DNA from: Shewanella glacialipiscicola
GTDB taxonomy: Bacteria; Pseudomonadota; Gammaproteobacteria; Enterobacterales; Shewanellaceae
Reading direction: 5' to 3'
Length of the DNA: 64,000 bases
Assembly (NCBI RefSeq): GCF_023283485.1
Contig: NZ_JAKILU010000002.1
Span: forward strand, 1 to 64,000
The notes under the pieces are model-generated. The model saw only the letters and a list, made by a program, of their open reading frames with translations. It did not search any database and was not told the DNA's origin. Position 1 is the stretch's first letter. Every line of letters starts with the position of its first letter. Below are positions 55,748 through 64,000 of this stretch, in pieces. The position numbers and the translations under genes were made by a program.

Positions 55748-56638
55748 ATGGATTTTGGTCTAGCGACTGAGCTATATCCTGATGAATATCGCTATCAAAT
55801 AGCGAATTATAGTTCCAATAATAACCCATTGGACTTAATACAAGTGATCCAACAACTGCACGCCAGTTTAGATCCAAGGACAGTTTTTGCCTGCTATGGC
55901 AATGTACTAGGACAACACTTGCCGATCCAAGGTGTGCGCTTAACCTATGGTCAATACAAATTAAGCTGCGGCAAACGTTATGGTATTACTGTTAAGCGCC
56001 AGCTCATTCTTGCAGGCCAGACGCTGCATATTCAGTATCAATTACTGACACCGCTCACACCGTCACAAACCTCAGATTTGCAAGAAATTGAACCGCTGTT
56101 ATTGCAACCATTGTTAAATGCCATGCAATATCAGGAGATGTCGACGCAAGCCATGTTTGATTCGTTAACTGGTTTAGGTAATCGCCACTACTACAGTAAA
56201 AGTTTGACGAAAGCGATTGCAAGAGCTCATAGAAAACAAGGCTCTGCTGCAATCATAGTGCTAGATCTGGATAACTTTAAGCAACTTAATGATAAATTCG
56301 GCCATAAGTGTGGCGACTATATTCTAAAGGAGTTTGGCGATATTATTCAGGCGACAATTCGTAATACAGACCAAGCATTCCGTATTGGCGGAGACGAGTT
56401 TGTCATTATTGTGCAAGGGGATATTCATGCAACTAGCTTACTGTGTGAACGGATTATTGTGGCAATCAATCAACATCCTAGCTTCAATCAATTTGAGGTC
56501 AGTTGTAGCTTAGGTGCAGCAGAATCACACGATACCATTGAGGCAGAACAGCTTTATGAACTCGCTGATAAAGCACTGTATCAAGCCAAAGCAGCAGGAC
56601 GCAATTGCTATAAACTTAGTCTAAATCAACTCGTTTAA
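55748..56638 (+). CDS. diguanylate cyclase (GGDEF domain)
   Basis: Makes cyclic di-GMP from two GTP. The 296-aa product has an N-terminal region (1-130) with no recognised domain, a short helix, and a GGDEF domain with active-site GGDEF at 214-218. The product-inhibition site RNTD lies at 205-208, five residues before it, as in feedback-controlled enzymes. There is no membrane segment. I start at the ATG at 55748 with GGGAG eight bases upstream, not at the GTG at 55739. The gene is convergent with tilS. Confidence 0.92.
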   Translation: MDFGLATELYPDEYRYQIANYSSNNNPLDLIQVIQQLHASLDPRTVFACYGNVLGQHLPIQGVRLTYGQYKLSCGKRYGITVKRQLILAGQTLHIQYQLLTPLTPSQTSDLQEIEPLLLQPLLNAMQYQEMSTQAMFDSLTGLGNRHYYSKSLTKAIARAHRKQGSAAIIVLDLDNFKQLNDKFGHKCGDYILKEFGDIIQATIRNTDQAFRIGGDEFVIIVQGDIHATSLLCERIIVAINQHPSFNQFEVSCSLGAAESHDTIEAEQLYELADKALYQAKAAGRNCYKLSLNQLV

Positions 56639-56770
56639 GACGCGCAGGGATGCCAAATGAGATGCGAAAACTTACTCGCAGCGCGTAACAGTAAAGCTTT
56701 ATATCAAACTGACGCGCTGTTATTCACCTTTTAACTCGCTGTACACCACCAGTAACAATTCTGCTTAAAC

Positions 56771-58198
56771 CTATATTTCCCTATCTACCAGCAAGCCAAG
56801 TCCATTTGACTCTACACTAAAATTCTTTTCGACCCATAGCCCAATCGCCATCACAAGCTCCTCACCATAAAATACGAAGCCTATCTTTTCACGCACCCAA
56901 GGCGGAACGGCAAACTCTTGCCACAGTTTCTTTAATTCACGGCCTTTATCACGTGAATGGGGATGGCAACGAAACTGCCCCGCAAGTTGATAGCGCACGC
57001 TGACCACTTCATCTGGTAGAGGTAACCGAGCTCTAGGCCCTTGCTTTGTGATACTGAGCCTAATGCTATCACCACAATTCCCTCCCTTTGGTGTCACAAC
57101 TAACTCTGCGCGCTCCATTTGCAATAGCAGCGCGAGAAGATCGTCAGCAAGCGTCCAATTCAATTGCGCATTGTGGTACATGTGTCTCTGGAACTTGAAT
57201 AAATACACTTGATTGGCAAAACGGCGGATTTCACACTCGCCCACACGCAGATGTACTTTAGCATCATCCTTTGCAGTAAGAAGCTGAACGATAATCTGAT
57301 TAAGTTGCACCTTTGAGGGCAAAGCAAAACCTTGGGATTGGATAAAACCGCGTAAAAGTAACGCTTGCCAGTCCACTGATTGCTCGGCAAAGCCATCAAG
57401 TTTAAATACGGTTTCTTGATGGTAAGGAGCCAGAGTTAACCACATAGGTAAACGTTCACTCACCTGCAAATCCAGCGTAGCCTGTTGCTCGGCGCACAAT
57501 GCCGCAGTGCGGCTTGCGGTCGTCGCAATACTCGGCCAGCGCGCTTTTAAGCGCGGAATAATCTCTAAACGTAAAAAATTACGATCGAACTTATCATCTT
57601 GATTACTTTCATCTTCGATATGCACTAAACCTTGCTGCTTGGCGTAGGCTTCAATGTGCTTGCGACTGATATCTAACAAAGGTCGCAACTGCTTGCCCAG
57701 CGCTAACGCTTGCACTTGTCCCATGGCCGCTAAACCTTTAGGGCCCTGCCCACGTTTGAGCGCTAATAAGATAGTTTCGAGCTGATCGTCTTCGTGATGG
57801 GCAGTCAACAACACATCATTTTCAGTTAAATGCCGCTCAATGGCTTGATAACGCACTTTACGCGCCTCGGCTTCAAGACTTAATCTTGGCCCACGATTAA
57901 CCATTACCCGTTCAACCGTCACAGGTAAGCCGTAATGCAGCCCACGCGCAATACAATGCTGCGCCCAAGCCTCTGCGTTATCGCTTAGGCCGTGGTGCAC
58001 ATACACGAGCTGATAATTAAACTCAGGATGTTGCTGTGCAAACTGACTTAAACCATAGGCTAAAACTTCAGAATCTACCCCGCCACTGTAAGCCAGTACT
58101 AACTTGCAGTTAGGCGCTAAAGATTGCGCTGTCAAAAAGGCGCTTATGTGCGCGCCAAGATCAACCGCTAATAATGGATCATCAAACTGAGTCGACAT
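56771..58198 (-). CDS. tilS: tRNA(Ile)-lysidine synthase
   Basis: Attaches lysine to C34 of tRNA-Ile(CAU), making it read AUA instead of AUG. This is an essential activity. The 475-aa protein has the N-type ATP-pyrophosphatase P-loop LAYSGGVDSEVLAYGL near residue 37, HHEDDQLETILLALKRG, and the C-terminal tRNA-binding domain with RCHPHSRDKGRELKKLWQE. The start has a weak ribosome site. It follows dnaE after 40 bp, as in many gammaproteobacteria, and may be co-transcribed. Confidence 0.94.
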   Translation of the reverse strand: MSTQFDDPLLAVDLGAHISAFLTAQSLAPNCKLVLAYSGGVDSEVLAYGLSQFAQQHPEFNYQLVYVHHGLSDNAEAWAQHCIARGLHYGLPVTVERVMVNRGPRLSLEAEARKVRYQAIERHLTENDVLLTAHHEDDQLETILLALKRGQGPKGLAAMGQVQALALGKQLRPLLDISRKHIEAYAKQQGLVHIEDESNQDDKFDRNFLRLEIIPRLKARWPSIATTASRTAALCAEQQATLDLQVSERLPMWLTLAPYHQETVFKLDGFAEQSVDWQALLLRGFIQSQGFALPSKVQLNQIIVQLLTAKDDAKVHLRVGECEIRRFANQVYLFKFQRHMYHNAQLNWTLADDLLALLLQMERAELVVTPKGGNCGDSIRLSITKQGPRARLPLPDEVVSVRYQLAGQFRCHPHSRDKGRELKKLWQEFAVPPWVREKIGFVFYGEELVMAIGLWVEKNFSVESNGLGLLVDREI

Positions 58199-58238
58199 AG
58201 GTTAACTTCATCTGTAGTACTTAAGGCATCTGCCCGCA

Positions 58239-61200
58239 TTAGAATAATATTCTTACCTTGTTTGGCCCAAGGAGCGATTCAAGCGACAGCATCAAGTCAT
58301 CGGTCGGATTCACTCGCCAAGCATCGGCGAGCCTAAATTGACCTTTGGCTTGGGCTTGAGTGTAGTTTATCACCACAGGCACGGCGCCGTTACGCCACGG
58401 GCTTAAGGCTTGCTCGAAGGTATCTAATGCTGATGGTGTTAACTCACTGCCATCCATATCGATTTCTAGCGCCTTAGCAAAGTGGCTGCGCGCCTCACTG
58501 ATATCAATAATATTACGCGCCGTCATACGATTACCGCCGGCGAAATCATCAAAACTCACCTCTCCTTCACAAATCAGGATACGGTCTTTTTCTAGCAGAT
58601 GATTAAACTTCTCGAACGCTTCGGTAAATAACATAATTTCAAGGCGCGCGCTTTTATCATCAAGCGTCAACAGCCCCATTTTAGAACCACGCTTGGTCAG
58701 CATAACTCGCGTTGCCACCACTAACCCTGCCGCTTTAGCCGTTTTACCCCGCTCGGTAGGATGCACGTCTTTCAAACGGCCAGAGGTGTAATGCTTAAGT
58801 TCTTTTAAATATTGATTGATCGGATGACCCGTCAAATACAAACCTAAGGTTTCACGTTCACCTTCAAGCCAAATTTTATCAGGCCAAGGTGTACATTCAA
58901 CAAATTGTTGCTTACTGTCTTCTGGTTCGCTATTGAGTAAACCAAACATATCGTGCTGACCAATTGCCTCGGCTTTCGCATGCTGATCGGCGGCGCGAAT
59001 CGCTTCGGGCAAGGTTGCCATCATAGAGGCGCGGTGCGGCCCAAGGGAGTCTAAGGCTCCGGCGCAGATCAGCTTTTCAATCACACGTTTGTTAAGTTTT
59101 TTCAAATCGATGCGGGCACAAAAATCGAATAAATCGACAAAGGGGCCGTCTTTACGCGCCTCTAAAATCGATTCAACGGGACCTTCACCCACACCTTTAA
59201 TGGCACCAATGCCATAAACAATACGCAGATCATCATCGACGGTGAATTTAAATAAGCCTTTGTTCACATCTGGCGGAATTAACGGTAAACCCATACGTTC
59301 ACATTCATCGACCAAGGTGACAATTTTATCGGTATTGTCCATATCGGCCGACATTACCGCCGCCATAAACTGCGAGGGATAATGAGTTTTAAGCCATAAG
59401 GTCTGATAAGAAACCAGCGCATAAGCAGCGGAGTGAGATTTGTTAAAACCGTAACCAGCAAACTTTTCAACTAAGTCGAAGATTTTCATCGACAAGTCGC
59501 CGTCGACGCCGTTATTGATCGCACCTTCTTTGAAGGTGCCACGCTGCTTAGCCATTTCTTCGGGCTTTTTCTTACCCATAGCGCGGCGAAGCATATCAGC
59601 ACCGCCAAGGGTATAACCCGACAGCACCTGCGCTATCTGCATCACCTGCTCTTGATACAGAATAATGCCGTAGGTCGGTGATAACAGCTCTTTAAGTGAC
59701 TCGTGTTGGTACTCAGCATCGGGGTAAGAGACTTTCTCGCGGCCATGTTTACGTTCGATAAAGTTATCAACCATGCCCGATTGCAAAGGCCCTGGACGAA
59801 ATAGTGCTACGAGCGCAATCATGTCTTCGAAACAGTCAGGCTGTAAACGCTTAATCAAATCCTTCATACCGCGAGATTCGAGCTGAAATACTGCAGTGGT
59901 TTCATATTTCTGTAACAGACGAAAACACGCCTGATCGGTTAATGAAATCGCTTCGATACGCACCGGTGGCCGACCGTTCTTCACTTCGACTTTATTCACC
60001 ATCTCCAGTGCCCAGTCGATAATCGTCAGGGTTCTTAATCCCAAGAAGTCGAACTTAACCAAGCCAGCAGTTTCAACGTCGTTTTTATCGAATTGAGTGA
60101 CGGGGTTTTTGCCTTCTGCATCGCAATAAAGCGGCGCAAAATCGGTAATTTTAGTCGGGGCAATCACCACGCCACCGGCGTGTTTACCCGCGTTACGCGT
60201 TACGCCCTCAAGCTTACGACACATATCGATAAGATCTTTTACATCTTCATCGCCATCATAAGATTCTTGCAGCGCCGGTTCGACCTCAAAGGCTTTGGCC
60301 AGTGTCATCCCAGGTTCAGGGGGAATTAATTTTGAAATCCGGTCAACAAAACCATAAGGGTGCCCGAGCACACGGCCCACGTCGCGGATAACCGCTTTTG
60401 CCGCCATAGTACCAAAAGTGATGATTTGCGATACCGCTTCACGGCCGTATAACTCGGCCACGTGGTCAATCACTTCATCGCGTCTATCCATGCAAAAATC
60501 GACGTCAAAATCGGGCATTGATACCCGCTCTGGGTTGAGAAATCGCTCGAACAGCAAATCAAATTCAAGAGGATCTAAGTCAGTGATTTTAAGCGCATAA
60601 GCCACGAGTGAGCCAGCGCCCGAGCCACGGCCAGGCCCAACAGGGATGCCGTTATCTTTACCCCATTGGATGAACTCCATTACGATCAAGAAATAACCGG
60701 GGAACCCCATCTGGTTAATCACTTTGAGTTCAATGTCGAGACGCTCATCGTACTCACCCCGTTTTTCGGCGCGTATCTGCGGATCTGGGAATAAAAACTC
60801 AAGCCGATCTTCAAGGCCCCTTCTCGAACAGTCGACCAGAAAGTCTTCGATTGACATATCGCCCGTTGGAAAATTAGGCAAAAAATACTCGTATAAACGG
60901 ATCGTTACGTTGCAACGCTTAGCGATTTCGACACTGTTCGCCAGCGCCACAGGAATGTCGGCAAATAGCGCGCACATTTCCTCTTCACTACGTAAGTACT
61001 GCTGTTCACTGTATTTTTTAGGACGACGTGGATCGGCAAGGGTAAAACCATCGTGGATTGCTACGCGGATTTCATGGGCGTCAAAATCTTCAGATTTAAG
61101 GAACACTACCTGATTGGTCGCTACCACAGGGATGCCTTTCTCCTGCGCTAAGATCACAGCCATGTGCAGATAGCGCTCTTCATCGGGGCGACCGGTACGG

Positions 61201-61712
61201 ATAAGTTCAAGGAAATAGCGATCAGCAAAATGAGTCTGATAAAACGCGCATAAAGATTCGACTTGCGTGCTATTCCCCTTGAGGAGCGCCTTACCCAGAT
61301 CGCCCTCTTTGGCGCCTGATAACAGCAAAATGCCTTCGTTATAAGTAAGTAACCACTCTTGGTCGATCACCACACGCCCAGCCACTTGGCCACGCAAATA
61401 GGCCTGACTGATAATTTGGGTCAGATTCTGATAACCGACATTGTTCATCGCAATAATGGTCAAGGCGCATAATTCGCCTTCGAATCCGGGCACTTGCATC
61501 CAAAAATCGGCGCCGATAATCGGTTTGATTCCCGCACCATGGCAACCACTGTAAAACTTAACCAAACCACAAAAGTTGTTTTGGTCGGTCAAGGCGACAG
61601 CAGCCATTCCCTGCGCTTCTACCTGCGCCAAAATAGGCTTGACCTTGGCCACGCCATCGGTCATGGAGTAATCACTGTGGACACGCAGATGTACAAAACG
61701 AGGATCGGACAT
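58239..61712 (-). CDS. dnaE: DNA polymerase III alpha subunit
   Basis: Catalytic subunit of the replicative polymerase. The 1157-aa length is close to E. coli DnaE (1160). The N-terminal PHP domain starts [16 protein letters not shown], and the polymerase active site [16 protein letters not shown] carries the two catalytic Asp residues near 400. [16 protein letters not shown] precedes them. A tandem helix-hairpin-helix and an OB-fold ([18 protein letters not shown]) lie in the C-terminal third. No strong ribosome site precedes the ATG. It is upstream of tilS and downstream of rnhB. Confidence 0.97.
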   Translation of the reverse strand: MSDPRFVHLRVHSDYSMTDGVAKVKPILAQVEAQGMAAVALTDQNNFCGLVKFYSGCHGAGIKPIIGADFWMQVPGFEGELCALTIIAMNNVGYQNLTQIISQAYLRGQVAGRVVIDQEWLLTYNEGILLLSGAKEGDLGKALLKGNSTQVESLCAFYQTHFADRYFLELIRTGRPDEERYLHMAVILAQEKGIPVVATNQVVFLKSEDFDAHEIRVAIHDGFTLADPRRPKKYSEQQYLRSEEEMCALFADIPVALANSVEIAKRCNVTIRLYEYFLPNFPTGDMSIEDFLVDCSRRGLEDRLEFLFPDPQIRAEKRGEYDERLDIELKVINQMGFPGYFLIVMEFIQWGKDNGIPVGPGRGSGAGSLVAYALKITDLDPLEFDLLFERFLNPERVSMPDFDVDFCMDRRDEVIDHVAELYGREAVSQIITFGTMAAKAVIRDVGRVLGHPYGFVDRISKLIPPEPGMTLAKAFEVEPALQESYDGDEDVKDLIDMCRKLEGVTRNAGKHAGGVVIAPTKITDFAPLYCDAEGKNPVTQFDKNDVETAGLVKFDFLGLRTLTIIDWALEMVNKVEVKNGRPPVRIEAISLTDQACFRLLQKYETTAVFQLESRGMKDLIKRLQPDCFEDMIALVALFRPGPLQSGMVDNFIERKHGREKVSYPDAEYQHESLKELLSPTYGIILYQEQVMQIAQVLSGYTLGGADMLRRAMGKKKPEEMAKQRGTFKEGAINNGVDGDLSMKIFDLVEKFAGYGFNKSHSAAYALVSYQTLWLKTHYPSQFMAAVMSADMDNTDKIVTLVDECERMGLPLIPPDVNKGLFKFTVDDDLRIVYGIGAIKGVGEGPVESILEARKDGPFVDLFDFCARIDLKKLNKRVIEKLICAGALDSLGPHRASMMATLPEAIRAADQHAKAEAIGQHDMFGLLNSEPEDSKQQFVECTPWPDKIWLEGERETLGLYLTGHPINQYLKELKHYTSGRLKDVHPTERGKTAKAAGLVVATRVMLTKRGSKMGLLTLDDKSARLEIMLFTEAFEKFNHLLEKDRILICEGEVSFDDFAGGNRMTARNIIDISEARSHFAKALEIDMDGSELTPSALDTFEQALSPWRNGAVPVVINYTQAQAKGQFRLADAWRVNPTDDLMLSLESLLGPNKVRILF

Positions 61713-61830
61713 AATTAGGATTATCTTTGAATAGCAGGTTAACGATAACTAAAAAGCAGACTAACAAAGTCACGCAGCCAGAGCCAGTGACTTTGTTTGA
61801 TAACAGAGCCTATCGCGTTAAAAGCACACG

Positions 61831-62463
61831 TTAGCGATCTAATATTGCCTTAACGGGTTTAAAACTTTTACGATATTGCTCAAACACGCCATGTTCAGCA
61901 ATAGCCTCAAAATGCGCCTTGGTCGGGTACCCTTTATGCTTAGCAAAACCATATTGTGGGTAAGCGGCGTCAAGCACGTCCATCTCGCGATCCCGCGTCA
62001 CTTTGGCGATGATTGAAGCCGCGCTAATACTAGCAATTAAGCCATCACCTTTAATAATGCTGTGACTAATGAGTCCTGCGCCATTATGGGCCAAAAATAC
62101 AGGGCTGCGATTACCATCAACAAGCACAAGCTCAGGCGCAATATTGAGCCCTGCGACTGCGCGCTGCATCGCCAGCATGGTGGCGTGTAGAATATTAAGT
62201 TCATCGATTTCAGCAGGACTGGCGCGCCCCACGTGATAACACAGCGCTTTAGTACAAATCTCATCAAATAAGACCTCGCGGCGCTTCTCAGTGAGTTTTT
62301 TCGAATCATTAAGTCCAATAATGGGCTTGCAAGGATCTAAAATCACCGCGGCAGTGACGACATCACCAACTAAAGGGCCACGGCCGACTTCATCCACACC
62401 GGCAATTAATCCGGTTGAAAAGGCGAATAAATCGGCTTCAGTTAAACTTTTAAAGGTTGCCAC
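61831..62463 (-). CDS. rnhB: ribonuclease HII, GTG start
   Basis: Removes ribonucleotides from DNA and RNA-DNA hybrids. The 210-aa protein has the family start [21 protein letters not shown] with the catalytic Asp-Glu, LVDGNRSP with the third acidic residue, and [13 protein letters not shown] with the last. The GTG start follows AGGAG by eight bases and overlaps the lpxB stop by one base (TAGTG), so the two genes are coupled. Confidence 0.96.
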   Translation of the reverse strand: MATFKSLTEADLFAFSTGLIAGVDEVGRGPLVGDVVTAAVILDPCKPIIGLNDSKKLTEKRREVLFDEICTKALCYHVGRASPAEIDELNILHATMLAMQRAVAGLNIAPELVLVDGNRSPVFLAHNGAGLISHSIIKGDGLIASISAASIIAKVTRDREMDVLDAAYPQYGFAKHKGYPTKAHFEAIAEHGVFEQYRKSFKPVKAILDR

Positions 62464-63638
62464 TAATTAAGCTCCTGAGATTTAGCCGCGAGCTTTACCT
62501 CAACCAATGCCATCACAGCCTCTGCGGCTTTTAAGCTTGCATCACGGCGTAACACTTGATGCAGGGCATCAAACTCGGCTTTAAGCGGCGCAAAATCGCG
62601 ATTTAACTCAAGGGTGACCGCTGCGGCAATGTTCTCTGGGGTGCAATCTTCTTGAATGAGCTCAGGGACGAGATCTTTTCCTGCCAGCAAATTCGGTAAC
62701 GAGAAACGATCCACCTGCATCATACGTTTAGCAATCGCATAAGTTATCGGGCTTACGCGATAAGCCACCACCATAGGACGTTTGACCAGCATAGCCTCTA
62801 AAGTCGCAGTGCCAGAGGCCAATAAAATTCCATCGGCGGCGGCCATGACTTCACGCGATTGACCTTCAATCATGTGGATTTCGAGATCCGGTGCAAAATC
62901 CTTCAGCGCTTGTTCAAATTGCTCACGACGTTTTTGATTCACCAGCGGCGTCACAAAACGTATATCAGGAAAATTTTGTTTTATGAGTAACGCTGCTTTT
63001 ACAAAAGGTTCTGCCAATTGCTTTAACTCACCGCCGCGGGAACCGGGTAGTATCGCTAAATATTCAGCATCGGCATCGAGCCCAAGCAATGCACGGGCTG
63101 CGGCTTTATCGCTTTGCAATGGAATATCATCAGCTAAGGTGTGACCGACAAAGGTACATGGCACCTGATGTTGATCGTAAAAAGCTTTTTCGAAGGGCAA
63201 TAGCGACAACACCATATTAGTGGCCTTGGCGATTTTGAAGATCCGTTTTGGGCGCCATGCCCACACTGATGGGCTCACATAATGAACCGTCTTAATGCCG
63301 CGCGCTTTCAGCTTAAGCTCTAAACCAATATTAAAATCTGGCGCATCTATACCAATAAAACAATCGGGCTTAAGCGCCGTGATGTGTTTAATTAGGGAGG
63401 CACGTACTTTTAATAAACGAGGTAAGCGGGCTAACACTTCAACAATTCCCATTACCGCGAGTTCTTCCATCGCGAACAGGGATTCGAAGCCAAGAGCTTC
63501 CATACGCGGGCCACCAATGCCAACAAAACGCGCATCGGGGTGTATCTTTTGCAGCGCCGCCATTAAACCAGCGCCTAAAATATCGCCCGAGAGTTCTCCG
63601 GCAACCATGGCAAACACTAATGGAGTTTTATTGCTCAT
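62463..63638 (-). CDS. lpxB: lipid-A-disaccharide synthase
   Basis: Peripheral inner-membrane glycosyltransferase that joins UDP-2,3-diacylglucosamine and lipid X to form the lipid A disaccharide. The 391-aa product begins [20 protein letters not shown], aligning with E. coli LpxB, so I place the start at 63638 and not at 63656. Other family blocks are [36 protein letters not shown] and [12 protein letters not shown]. lpxA lies upstream and rnhB overlaps downstream, the common lpxA-lpxB-rnhB order. Confidence 0.96.
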   Translation of the reverse strand: MSNKTPLVFAMVAGELSGDILGAGLMAALQKIHPDARFVGIGGPRMEALGFESLFAMEELAVMGIVEVLARLPRLLKVRASLIKHITALKPDCFIGIDAPDFNIGLELKLKARGIKTVHYVSPSVWAWRPKRIFKIAKATNMVLSLLPFEKAFYDQHQVPCTFVGHTLADDIPLQSDKAAARALLGLDADAEYLAILPGSRGGELKQLAEPFVKAALLIKQNFPDIRFVTPLVNQKRREQFEQALKDFAPDLEIHMIEGQSREVMAAADGILLASGTATLEAMLVKRPMVVAYRVSPITYAIAKRMMQVDRFSLPNLLAGKDLVPELIQEDCTPENIAAAVTLELNRDFAPLKAEFDALHQVLRRDASLKAAEAVMALVEVKLAAKSQELN

Positions 63639-63813
63639 AAACCAATCATGTCTCATGAATGAATGACATTGGATGACGGGGCAAACAACCGCTAAAACGC
63701 ATCATTCCAAGCCATACTGATGTAAATTAATGATTAAGCTATTGATGGTTGAATGTACAAGGACATTGCTATCAACCAAGTCTACCCACCCAATAGGCTT
63801 AAGCCAATAATAC

Positions 63814-63840
63814 AAAAGGGCATAAAAATGCCCTTTTTTT
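63814..63840 (-). terminator. hairpin between lpxA and lpxB
   Basis: GGGCAT at 63818-63823 pairs with ATGCCC at 63828-63833 around AAAA, with an A-run before and seven T after. It is bidirectional in shape and sits inside the lpx operon, where it may limit read-through to lpxB. Confidence 0.75.
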
Positions 63841-63854
63841 GTCATGTCATCATG

Positions 63855-64000
63855 TTAGCGAATAATGCCGCGACTCGATGACTTTACAAATTCAAGGAAC
63901 AAGTTAACTTGCTCGTCTTTCTGTGCATCTTCCGCTAGTGCTTCAATTGCTTCTTCAACCGTTAAGCTGCTGCGGTATAAGGTTTTATAAGCGCGACGCA
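63855..64000 (-). CDS. lpxA: UDP-N-acetylglucosamine acyltransferase LpxA, 3' end (partial)
   Basis: The last 48 codons of lpxA, cut by the window edge. The translation ends LFLEFVKSSSRGIIR-stop, preceded by YKTLYRSSLTVEEAIEALA, the helical C-terminal domain of LpxA. The full protein starts lipid A synthesis by acylating UDP-GlcNAc. Identification rests on this tail and on its place directly upstream of lpxB. Confidence 0.88.
   Translation of the reverse strand, partial: RRAYKTLYRSSLTVEEAIEALAEDAQKDEQVNLFLEFVKSSSRGIIR

Overview
The window reads as the chromosome of a Shewanella-type marine gammaproteobacterium. This rests on an outer-membrane decaheme c-type cytochrome lipoprotein of the OmcA/MtrC kind, a DctPQM transporter with DctB/DctD, clustered branched-chain amino acid and tyrosine catabolism genes, and the lpxA-lpxB-rnhB-dnaE-tilS order. 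Coding density is high. I see no prophage, insertion sequence, CRISPR array or genomic island, so most of the window is core genome.

Layout. Bases 1-291: three identical tRNA-Val(TAC) genes in tandem. 461-679: a small unknown gene. 1162-7857: a C4-dicarboxylate TRAP transporter (dctPQM) behind a sigma-54 promoter, followed by its sensor kinase and sigma-54 activator (dctBD). 8094-10306: a lipocalin and the ABC-F protein YbiT. 10652-13533: divergent copper ATPase copA and regulator cueR, with a MerR-type 19-bp-spacer promoter. 13566-15932: an S9-family peptidase lipoprotein and a small membrane protein. 16144-24034: a seven-gene valine/isoleucine degradation operon. 24752-29534: a chemoreceptor, metA, a YbaY-like lipoprotein, a short-chain dehydrogenase and ompW, the last preceded by a perfect FNR-type site. 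29941-35857: tyrosine/phenylalanine catabolism (phhA, phhB, tyrR, fahA, maiA) plus a nucleotidyltransferase-like gene.

36178-43239: galU-galE, a NapF-like ferredoxin, a bactofilin, a LysR regulator and the decaheme cytochrome. 43359-54274: a DUF2982 membrane protein, elyC, a ROK sugar kinase, cysQ, a dTDP-4-dehydrorhamnose-reductase-like gene, ycdX, a SWIM-SNF2 helicase and a DUF885 protein. 54858-64000: a cold-shock protein, a diguanylate cyclase, tilS, dnaE, rnhB, lpxB and the 3' end of lpxA.

How the parts work together. DctB/DctD probably sense C4-dicarboxylates and switch on dctPQM. CueR probably controls copA. A dyad of the form TTTACG-N4-CGTAAA occurs in front of the valine/isoleucine operon, fahA and tyrR, and a half-site sharing 15 bp with the first lies in front of phhA, which suggests one regulator couples branched-chain and aromatic amino acid catabolism. 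The least explained parts are the LysR/decaheme-cytochrome pair with a 12-bp-arm palindrome between them, a peptidase whose catalytic Asp position is Gly, and a cluster of ATCGAT-containing repeats between ybiT and copA. No clearly new multi-gene system could be demonstrated from sequence alone.
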